A stretch of 64,000 bases of DNA, taken from contig JARBJD010000153.1 in assembly GCA_033064195.1 (NCBI GenBank), positions 107,279 to 171,278 of the forward strand. Reading direction: 5' to 3'. A program made the position numbers and the translations under genes. The stretch is from Blattamonas nauphoetae (Eukaryota; Preaxostyla; Oxymonadida). Shown here piece by piece: positions 55,151 to 64,000 of this stretch. Under the pieces are notes generated by a model. It saw nothing but the letters and a program-made list of their open reading frames with translations. It had not been told where the DNA came from and did no database searches. Numbering within the stretch: position 1 is the first letter of the stretch; every line of letters starts with the position of its first letter.

Positions 55151-55865
55151 CAATTTCTCAAAATCCGTAAATCCTTCACCAATTGAGATGATATGTATTC
55201 TTTAATTGAGATTCTTGAAGTTTTGATCTCCAAGACTGCTCAACTTTCCGATGTGGTGTGATCGAACCATAATTGTGATATTCTGTCAGAGATTTTCTGA
55301 AAAGGGCGTTTTCCGATTTCGCTGTCTGTCTACTGCAGTTTTGTCATGAATAAAATTGCCATCAGTATTTTGGATACAGTATGTTCTCTCTATTTTGTCA
55401 TCTCACATCAATCTAACATACTTGGCTTCTCCGTCGTTTTTTCGCGTTGTTCCTCCTCTATCTCACCTGTATGCTCATTTTTTCTTTCTTCTATCTCTCT
55501 CTCCCAGCAAGACATCCTCACAGTGCTCAACACTTTCTCCTTCCAACGTCCCTTCCCTCAGCTGAGAAAAGCTCAGTGCTTCCCCCCATCACAGGCTGTG
55601 AAGAAAAGAAGTGAGATAAAACTCGGTGTGCTCTGCCCTCTAATCTTTGCATCTCTTTGGACATCTCTCAGTCAGCATATCTGCATCCTCGTTGACCAAG
55701 CACCACTCCCACACGTTTTCACTCCTCTCTCGCCCAACCTCGCCTTCCCCCTGCCATCAGAGGTTCGATCTCTCCCTCTCCATCATTTTTCCTTCCCTCA
55801 TTGTAGCTTTTCCGTTCGATCATTTCACGTGATGGAAACTTCGCCTGTGTTGTCATTTCCACGGG
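55151..55865. other. No clear gene
   Basis: Sequence downstream of the retroelement's truncated end. A plus-strand open frame from about 55,346 to 55,873 is Ser/Pro/Leu-rich and unconvincing; parts may be the decayed 5' end of the LCAT-like gene. Confidence 0.35.
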
Positions 55866-55866
55866 A

Positions 55867-57540
55867 TGGATGAAGAACATCAGACAAACGTTCAACACAA
55901 CAGCCATGACCAATCTGACAGTACCCATTTCAACGTTCATGTGAAAGACTTCGGCAGATTGTTTGTGTGCCTCTACCCACTTTTCATCCCCCTTATCCTC
56001 CATCACTGTCTTCCATTCCTCCCAACTTCTCCTTCACTCTCATTTCTGTTCCTATAGGGCGTCAATTTCCTCAACAGCTGACTGGACAAACTCAGGAGAG
56101 CTCTTTCCGAAGCAGGCTATGTCGAGCGGAAGTATCAGAACGCTGCCCCTGTGTGTCCCTCAATCTCTCTCATTCTTTCTTTTCTTCATACTTCTTTTCT
56201 CGTCTAGGTTAGTATGATTGGAGACTCGTCAATGTCAACGACAACCCAACCTTTCCGTCTGACAAAGATCTCAAAACGCGAGACGAACCCGCCTTCCGCG
56301 CGTGTGTCCCCCTCTTCCCCATTCCTCACAGTAACAACAACAAGAAGGTCGTGCTGTGCGGGCACAGTACAGATGACATTATCACCTACCGCTTTCTGAC
56401 AAGTAGCGTCGTAGACCAGTCCTGGATAGACACATACATCTTTGCTGTCATCACTTCGGGTGCTCCCTTCGGTGGTGCTCCAATGGCGGATGGGTTTTCA
56501 GCGTCACCACGAAAGTGACTGTTCTCATGGGTATGCTGGGAGAGCTGAGCCTTCTTTAGGTATTATTGATGATTCACACCATTTTTCTGTTGTACTCGTT
56601 CATTCTTTGTCGTTCTTTCCATCGCAGGTAGGAGCATCCACAATCAGTACTCTGACGCAAGATTGCGCCTGTCTGCACTGGATGATCCCCAACAAGAACA
56701 CATTCGACGACGACTGCGTCGTTGTCCGGCTCAAAAGTGTGCTTTCCACTTCATCCTTCATCTTATTGACCATTTTCGTTCACATCTTCAAAACATCCAC
56801 AGTCCTCTCCTCCTCCCCTCCAACATATCCTCCCTTCACCCACTCTCCCCTCTCCCATCTCTCTGCTTGCAAAGGTGACAATGTGTGCAAAATCTTCATG
56901 AAGAACATGACGTGGACTGACAACAAGGCAGGCAAGGCCTGTGTGAAGACAGCCGTCCAACGCACACGAAACAACACCGACCAGCCTCTCGTCCTACCGA
57001 AGGTGATGACACACGTGATGTACTCGATTGGTCTGTATTCCTCCTGTTTCTGCCATTCCCATGCTCTCTCCATCATTCTCCGTTACTCTTGCCTTTTCTG
57101 CCCATCATTCGTGTTTCCTTCTTTTCTGACTTTCTTCATCGTCGTTAGGTATCAATGCCACTGCCGGTGTGATTCTGAATGCAACCAGTCAGCGCTGGTC
57201 GTCAGACACGCATTCTGATTACTACATGGATGGTGATGGCACAGTTCCGACTGTTTCACTCAGTAGTGTGTCTCTTTCCCGTTCCATCTCTCTCTGTGCT
57301 CTTTCTTGCCATTCTTCTTGCTCTCCCTTCCCTCGCCTTATTCTCCCTCTTTTCTCGTCCTTCGCAGTCACCCCACTGGTGGAGAGACACCTCGCTCGTT
57401 TAGTTCCACACATACCGTGGCTGTGACCACATAGGCATTCTTCAAGATGCCGTCCCCATTGCCCGTATTTTGGACATCATTGCCCAGGCAACTGCCGAGG
57501 AAATGGAATATGATGACTCACTCAACCCTCCCGACATTTT
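55867..57540 (+). pseudogene. LCAT-like acyltransferase/phospholipase, disabled
   Basis: Fragments of the lecithin:cholesterol acyltransferase fold appear in order. STHFNVHVKDFGR comes first, then LDKLRRALSEAGYVERK, YDWRLVNVNDNPTF, KKVVLCGHSTDDIITYRFLT (nucleophile Ser kept, GHSxG changed to GHSTD) and VITSGAPFGGAPM. CKIFMKNMTWTDNK, YYMDGDGTVPTV (Asp) and FHTYRGCDHIGIL (His) close the series. However, TGA precedes LDKLRR, the frame shifts after GGAPMAD, and TAG lies between TSLV and FHTY. Several intron-like gaps are also present. With three disablements this is best read as a pseudogene. Confidence 0.6.
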
Positions 57541-57842
57541 TAGCCGTCTATGTTCTTTCACCACACCTTTATCCTACTGCCTTTACCATTCTGTACTTAC
57601 AGAGAGTTCCATGCTTTTACTAAATACTGGACCGACATGGTGTCTAGACTATTGTGGAGAGACGTATCTTGATTCTATCCAGAGTCATCGAATCCTTATC
57701 CTCCGTCATGAGGGCCGATCCATTCTCATCCTCCGTGTCATCCTCCATCTACTCATGGATAATACCTCCAACCAAAGCGAAAGCCAAAGTAGCTGCTGCT
57801 AATCAGGCTAAACTAAAGACTTCTACGGCACCGAAGACAAAA

Positions 57843-59421
57843 TAGAAGACGCAAGGATCCACCCCAGTCACATCACTACATCGCACTCCATCACACCCGA
57901 ATGTCTCAGTGAAACGAAGTCATGCTCTTGGCCCAGCGGACCAGGTCAAACAAGCTCTCTCAGCACAATCGACGCTGCCACCGTTGAGTTCGAACATCAA
58001 GACTCTCCAAATGTTGCTGCCAATCAATGAAAATAGGAGACGTCCATGCATAGTGTTGTTGAGGAAACATTCGTTTCGATATGTGACTTGTCTCAAGGAA
58101 CAACTGACGAAAAGATTCACCTCATCAAACCACCCACTCTCCCTGTCCTCATCTGCTTGCTTGAACACCATAACATGGACATCACACATGAATTCGTCAC
58201 AACGTTGCACAATATTATCCTCGCTGGCGCCCTGATGATACCGGACAACAGATCACACACAGTTTTTGACAAAAGGAAGATTCTGGAAATTTACCAAGAA
58301 TTTTACAGTCGTGAACGAGGAAGGCTTTTGAGGACAGTAAACGTACAGCTGCGAATACGCCGTGCGTACTTCACAGAATGAAATTGCTGGACGATGAGTT
58401 CAAGCCGATCATCGCCACGCTTTCCGCTGAAAATTGCAAACGGAGAAGATAATAAGAAATCCTACGCACTTCAAGCAGTCCCATCTCTGACTGACATCAC
58501 TGGTCTACATTTACTCATTCCTCCTCATTCAATCACAATCTCTCACTGTTTCTTCGTTGAAAACCACACGACTCTTCTTGACGCGAGTATTTTGCGGCAA
58601 AAGACAATCAAATACTCAGACGAAACGTGTTCAATTCCATCTTCGGCCTCAACTGAGTTTCGGATTACGTTTAGCAACGATTTTGCCACTCAGACAGTTT
58701 CTCCATCATTGCTGTCAATCGACGCCCACCCACTCCCACCTCCTCGCTTTCTAACTTATCTCCACCCACCAGTCACTTTACACAACCCTGAAACTCTCTG
58801 CTTTGCCTCCATCGCAGACAAGTGTTGTCCAGTCGTCGAATGAGATTCAAGTCAAGTGAACTCTATTCTTCTTTTATTGGCAAAACACCACTCCTCCTCA
58901 TCTTCACATACCTCTTTCCCAACCTCACCGTTTCTGTCGCTGTGATTCAGCCAGGCTCATCACTTCCTTTCGTTTCTCAAACTCCACAACAACTGAAGAT
59001 AAACACACAACGATCACTTTTACATCGCTTGGTGAATGCTACTTTCATGTTTCACCACTTTGGGAGTTCTGAACAACGACACTTTTCATTTTTCATTGGA
59101 ATCCAACTTAGCGTAACTTGGGATGATTCGTTCATATGGAATGACCAATAAGTGATCAAGATGACCAGCAATGAAGTGAAAGTACGGCAAATTCCCGGAT
59201 ACATTACGATCGTGCTCGTTCAATCAGTGCTCATTCCAATTCTGTCCTCCAGTTGGCGGATGGTTACCATTTCCGTGAAAATGAAGCAGAAGCTACGGGG
59301 AAGGTTTTCACGGGCGGTATCATCACAAATTCTCCCTCACCACATTGAAATTGTGTCTGATCGTTCTCTCCCCCTCTGGGCTATCCAATCCACCTTTAAA
59401 CGACCGGAAAATGAAGCTTAA
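57843..59421 (+). pseudogene. Decayed coding remnants (ARM-like and adaptin-ear-like)
   Basis: Three plus-strand open stretches look protein-derived but do not form a gene. 58,046-58,381 is helical (SVVEETFVSICDLSQGTTDE; PVLICLLEHHNMDITHEFVT), like an armadillo repeat. 58,394-58,843 contains STEFRITFSNDFATQ, which a phase-0 intron would join to TSVVQSSNEIQVK at about 58,820. 58,822-59,421 holds LLIFTYLFPNLTVSVAVIQP and LADGYHFRENEAEATGK in different frames. Beta-rich pieces resemble appendage domains of coat proteins, weakly. Frame changes between pieces suggest decay. Confidence 0.3.
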
Positions 59422-60129
59422 ATGTCGTAGACCCTCAATAGATCATGAAAGGTGTTCTCTTGATCTGTAGATCCATTTTACGGCCCTGCCAACGAGATCA
59501 AGTAATTTCAGCTCATTTCGTCAATTTTGTCATTGATTTAATTTTATGAAAAACTATCGAGGAGAAAAAAGATCGATGGTGAAGTTTTATGAGAGAGGAA
59601 TGTGCGCTAGAAACGAAAAGAACGAAGATAGCGTCAGATTCTGAGTTTATCCAGAAGGATCGAGTCATTCATCGAGGAGGAGAAGGAGCATGATGTGATT
59701 TGGAGGGATTCTGCGAACGAGAGAGATGAAAGAGCAGGGTGTTCGCGTTCGCTGTGTTCTTTCCATCCTCCTCCCAATAACCATCAGCAGACATATCCTT
59801 GGGAACGAACGAACTGGAAACTGAGACAGTACTTCGATGGAGAACTCTGCGATCATTTCCTTCACCAGAACTGGTCTTCTTCAGTAAGGTTGCGCAGTAC
59901 AGATGACATAAACAGCCGGTAGAGGATATTCATCAACGTGAGGGATGGAAGACGGCGTGGAGCGATGGCAGACAAGACTGCTCACTGTGGACGATAAGCT
60001 ATCGTCTTGCAGCTGATGAAAAATGAGGAGTTCATTGTTCTTCACTTTCTGCTCTGAGGACGATGAAGAGCGGTGGAGAGTAAGAGTGGAGGACAGGAGA
60101 TAAGGTGAGCTGCCAGGAAGTTTAACAGC
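59422..60129. other. No gene seen
   Basis: Only short frames on both strands, without recognisable content. Confidence 0.4.
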
Positions 60130-61018
60130 ATGGGGAGTCCGTCAGAGCAGGCGACACAGTTGCTGCAGTTGGCGAGTCGCATTGTCATTCAGTGCATGAG
60201 GGGAGATATGATAGCTGCTTTCTCTCTATTTCCTGTCTCTTCCTATCCTTCTCTTCTTCTTCCATCTGCATCAGCTTCTCCTCTCGCTCTCTTCACTTTC
60301 ATAATCTCCCGCCTTGTCCTTTCGATTTGATCCTTTGGTTTCGGTGGGAATGGATTGGCTTCTTCTCGCTCCTTACTCGCTTGAGCCCTCGCTCGCACGA
60401 TATGCTTGAGCTGTTACTCAAGTTGATCCTCCCTCTTCTTCTCTTCCTTCCTTCCTCCACCTCTTCTCCCACACTCATCCGTGTTGTTTCAGATGACTGT
60501 TCAAAGCATTGATTTCTCGCCAGCTGTGACAAATAGCGGCTCGATGCTGAACTCGTCGAATCCAACCACTGACATCTCGAACGCGTTTGGTGCCCGTTTA
60601 GTCTCGTCCAAGCCAGTCGAGCAGAGAGGAGGAAGAAGACGACGATCAGCTCGGATTGGGCGTTGTCGACGATGCGAGTGGGATTCAGAGTGACAAGCTT
60701 GATAGTTCTTGTCTTCATCTCTTTTCGGATGAACGAGAGGAGACTGTCGATCATGAATTTGACAACGACCTTCTTCCTCTCCTTTTCTCCTCGTTCATCA
60801 CTCTTTCCCACTCCGACTTCATTCTAACCAGTGAGTTCACAATAACAAGTCCGATATGTTGTGTCATCAGCTCAAACTCATTCTGCTTCCCTCCCTTCCT
60901 CTCATTCTCCATCCACCCACCCAAAAACACAATGGTGTCCACCAAATCCCAAACATGCGAATACGAGTGCCACTCAGCATCGAAATCTGGTGAAGACTGG
61001 ACATTGTGGTTGGAGTGA
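60130..61018 (+). pseudogene. Acidic open frames, unknown, probably broken
   Basis: MGSPSEQATQLLQLASRIVI (60,130 on) and MTVQSIDFSPAVTNSGSMLN (60,493 on) look like the starts of exons. An acidic stretch (EEEEDDDQLGLGVVDDASG, then DEREETVDHEFDNDLL) follows in another frame. Moving from KPVEQR into EEEEDDDQ needs a one-base shift. No domain was recognised. Confidence 0.3.
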
Positions 61019-61861
61019 CAAGGAGTGTGGTGTGAGGTGTCTGTATGAATCGGAGGAGAGAGGGTGCTTTGTGGAGAGGCGAAGACCAGGAGTGTGTTGG
61101 GAAGACGGACACTCCTGATTCTGTTCCATTTCGTCTGGTTGAGCAGTTGCGTCTTCGTCTTCCTTCGCTTCTGGTTCACCACCATCTGTCTTTTGTTCTT
61201 TTCCTCCTTCCTGCGGGTGTGGATCTTTCTCCGCTTATCCTTTGCCTGTCGCTGTTTCCTCTTCAGTCTTCGTTTGAAACTCTTCGATTATCCCTCCCTT
61301 CTTGTTCTTGTTGTTGTGGCTCTTCTTTCACTTCCTCTCCCCCTCTCCACTTGCCTCTTCCTCTCCATCTTCCTTCTCCTCCCATTCTCCCTCCTCAACC
61401 ATGAACACATCGGTTCCTTCCATCCTGCCCGGATTTCCATCCGTCAGGAATGAGATTGGAATAGTTCGTTGTCGTCATCAGCTTGTTCTTTTGGCTCGTC
61501 TTGTTCAGCGGCTGGTTTGGAATTCTGTGCTTCTGTTTCGCTCATCTTCTCTTCAAACGCACTTACGCTCTTCCTTGTCTCTCGTCGCTTTCTGGTCGAC
61601 AACACACCAACTGCCTTCACCTGATTCCTGGTTGGACTGGGTAACAGCCACGTGGGTGTTGGTGAGGAGGGAGAAGTGTGAGAACACACAAATCAACCTC
61701 TCCCGCCCCACACTTCGTTCGCCAATCTCCGTTGCAGAAGAGTGGAGAAGGGCAGAAGAGGAAGACTTGGGTGGCAGTGAGCAGCGAGTCTAAAAGATGG
61801 GAGGGTGCAGAAACGCCTTCTTTCCGTCGAGGAGAGTGTGTGCGAGGTCAAAAAAACCACT
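61019..61861. other. Low-complexity C/T-rich, no clear gene
   Basis: Pyrimidine-rich sequence with long Leu/Ser/Pro frames that look like composition artefacts. No splice or domain evidence. Confidence 0.35.
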
Positions 61862-63256
61862 TCAGCTTCGGATTGATGTTGGGCACGTCGGAAAAGAGAC
61901 AAGAAACTGGAAGAGGAGTGAAAGGCGGGGATCCTTTGTATGGAGGAGAGAGTAGAAGATGTGGACGAAAGACTTGATTCCAGTCAAGGTCAGTTGCCAA
62001 TTTTGAAGCAGAGACACAAATCTGAGCAATGACACGAACGAAGAAACTGTTGTGGGTTCCCTTTCGACAAGTGAAGCGAATACAGTCCAAAGGTGCAGGA
62101 GGAACGAAATAGATCGTTGCAGAAGCGGAACAGATAGTACGAAGAGCGATTCATATTTCTCCGGATGCTGTCGAGTGTAAGAGATGATTGGATAGCCGTT
62201 GACACAAGTTTGTGTGTATGTTCTTCTGTCTTTTTCAACCACTTTCAGAAGGGTACTGGTGACTTCAGAGAGGAGGTCGGCTTGAATGAGCGGTGGAAAG
62301 GCTAATTCCGATCCATCAAGTCTGGTCCTTCGTTGAACTCGCTCGACGACAGCCAAGATCGCTTCATTCACCCGGATGAAGTCCTCCCATCTGTTTTCGA
62401 ACAATAGTCCAGAGAAAGAGGCAAAACGTGAACATTAGGAGCTTGCTCAGGCTGACCAAAAGTGTCGTGAAATCTGGAGCCAACGTTGGTCGTAGAGATC
62501 TTTGGGTGAGGAGGATGGAGAGGAACGAGTTGTTGTTTAGTAGGTCAGTTTTTGTAAGTTTTAGCTGGTTCGGGTCAAGGCCAGTGAACCACTACCACAA
62601 CACGGCCGAGTGAGGTGAGAACGAAAGAACAGGAAGCTTGACGCTGTCTGATCTTGATTGATAGCCACTAGTTGTATTAATTGTTCGAATACATCGTTTG
62701 TTTTGTCGAGCTCGAGCATAGACTCGGAAAATGTGATCTGACCAGCTGATGAATACTCTGCGACGATGTCGGAGGAGTTCGTGATGCTGAGAGTGAGAAT
62801 TTGAGCGATAAATGAGATGGTAGTGCTGTCATCTCCACATAGTTTGACAATTTCTTCCGAGTGGTTGAGAAAGAGTATGGAGGAAGAGATGGAGTGGGTT
62901 TGGTATTGTTCTTCGTCTACAAACTCAAACAGGAGTTGGAGCTCAAATGGCTTGAATGTGAGCAGTTCTACCACTTCCTGTGTTTGTAAGCCGAAAGAGT
63001 ATTCGAATATCAAGACGAGAAGATCAGGTGATGTTTGTGCGTGACTGAGAGTTTGTGAGTCCAAAAAAGGGCCGGTTTGGGGAATTCCGAATGTTTGAAT
63101 GGCTGAATGGACTTTTTGGGGAGTTTTTGTTTGTGAAATTGATGAATGGAGTGAGATGAGGAGTCCTTCCACTGGTTCTTCTTCTGAACGAAGGAAATGG
63201 AGTGAAAATGGGAAGGAGGGAAAATAACAAATGCGAATAAAGAGCTGGTCAATCAT
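61862..63256 (-). CDS. Helical (HEAT/ARM-like) protein, unknown, possibly broken
   Basis: Minus-strand coding-like stretches run from 63256 to 61862: SPDLLVLIFEYSFGLQTQEV, LQLLFEFVDEEQYQTHSISS and IVKLCGDDSTTISFIAQILT. LLNNNSFLSILLTQRSLRP follows. Across a clean 43-nt intron near 62,390-62,430 it continues as WEDFIRVNEAILAVVERVQR, LIQADLLSEVTSTLLKVVEK and LHLWTVFASLVEREP. The amphipathic repeats fit an alpha-solenoid. The junction near 62,560-62,640 could not be made phase-consistent, so either an exon is missed or the gene carries an indel. The start is not fixed. Confidence 0.45.
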
Positions 63257-63589
63257 TTCAGAGATGAGATCGATCCAAAAGTCAGCAGAGAGTTTGGCAA
63301 GGGGTTTGAAGGTATTTTATATCGCTAGGCGTGATTGGTTTCTGACAATGTTTAAATTTGTCAAAAGACTGCTCAAATGCGAATATTTCCGATTCTTAGA
63401 GAGGAATTGGCAGAGTGTGGAGTCCGACAGAGTCGAGGAGGGTGATTGGGCATGTTATGATGGACGGGAGAAGGGGAGTTCACGCCGGTGATGTGGCAAT
63501 GCTGGTGGAACATAAATTGGTGCGGTCAACGTTTGATGATGCCAATGACGCTATTTGTGGAGAAGTGGAGGTGGGAAGAGTTTGTGATG
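63257..63589. other. No gene seen
   Basis: Sequence between the solenoid-like gene and the terminal minisatellite, with no convincing coding content. Confidence 0.4.
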
Positions 63590-64000
63590 GGGATGGGGAA
63601 GGAAGAGGGAGTTTGTGATGGGATGGGGAAGGAAGAGGGAAGTTTGTGATGGGATGGGGAAGGAAGAGGGAGTTCTTGATGGGATGGGGAAGGAAGAGGT
63701 TTGTGATGGGATGGGGAAGGAAGAGGGAAGTTTGATGGGATGGGGAAGGAAGAGGGAAGTTTGTGATGGATGGGGAAGGAAGAGGGGAGTTTGTGATGGG
63801 ATGGGGGGGAAGGAAGAGGGAGTTTGTGATGGGATGGGGGGAAGAGGGAGTTTGTGATGGGATGGGGAAGGAAGAGGGAAGTTTGTGATGGGATGGGGGG
63901 AAGGAAGAGGGGAGTTTGTGATGGGATGGGGGAAGGAAGAGGGGGAGTTTGTGATGGGATGGGGGAAGGAAGAGGGGAGTTTGTGATGGGATGGGGGAAG
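63590..64000 (+). repeat. G-rich minisatellite at the right edge
   Basis: About 14 tandem units of roughly 28-32 bp continue to the window end. The consensus is close to GGGATGGGGAAGGAAGA, then GGGAGTTTGTGAT. Units vary by one to a few bases, mostly in G-run length, and one unit reads GGAGTTCTTGAT. The plus strand has many G3-G6 runs. The array is cut by the window boundary. Confidence 0.95.

Noticed and set aside
56214-57426. Intact LCAT gene with many introns
   Set aside because: No consistent set of GT-AG introns removes the stop before LDKLRR, the frameshift after GGAPMAD and the TAG before FHTY together.
63590-64000. CRISPR array or open reading frame (Gly/Lys/Glu-rich)
   Set aside because: It is a head-to-tail minisatellite without spacers; the long frame exists only because the unit length is near a multiple of three in places.

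Overview
The window is nuclear DNA of a compact, intron-rich, flagellated protist. Genes lie on both strands, often only tens of bases apart. Most contain short GT-AG introns, commonly 29-45 nt and some near 20 nt. Cytosolic ribosomal protein S13, cap-binding eIF4E, a THO subunit, ER chaperones and axonemal proteins exclude a prokaryote or an organelle. The SPRY-protein style, the gene content and the short introns fit an oxymonad-like metamonad best, but that placement is inference. All three stop codons are used by intact genes (for example S13 ends in TAA at the family's normal length), so the nuclear code looks standard.

Bases 1-41,560 are a gene-dense, essentially intact housekeeping region. 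In order they hold: the 3' end of a SPRY protein, thymidine kinase, a membrane metallophosphoesterase, a two-RPEL protein, a PIERCE-like microtubule protein, METTL18-type methyltransferase, an RSP7-like RIIa/EF-hand protein, a second SPRY protein, a type I membrane protein, an SLC38-like transporter, a START protein, eIF4E, a large coiled-coil protein, an F-BAR/SH3 protein, S13, a 100-residue protein, an RRM protein, a 7-TM protein, a SUCO-type SUN protein, THOC3, two unknown proteins, an ER DnaJ, a CFAP410-like LRR protein, an Atg27/MRH-type receptor, an MFSD1-like carrier, a tRNA-like locus, a protein disulfide isomerase, a small coiled-coil protein and tRNA-Ala(AGC). The themes are cilium/microtubules, ER folding and trafficking, and basic RNA biology.

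Bases 42,000-64,000 are different. They hold a Harbinger-type DDE fragment, a MULE transposase with one in-frame stop, a 5.06-kb unit bounded by 186-bp inverted repeats and carrying decayed coding sequence, a 364-bp-arm palindrome, a 5'-truncated retroelement with three in-frame TAR codons, a disabled LCAT-like gene, other broken remnants and, at the right edge, a G-rich minisatellite. This looks like a transposon-rich, possibly subtelomeric, decaying block beside an intact gene island.

Exon borders were set by eye from splice motifs, reading phase and family similarity. No alignment, transcript or structure prediction was run.
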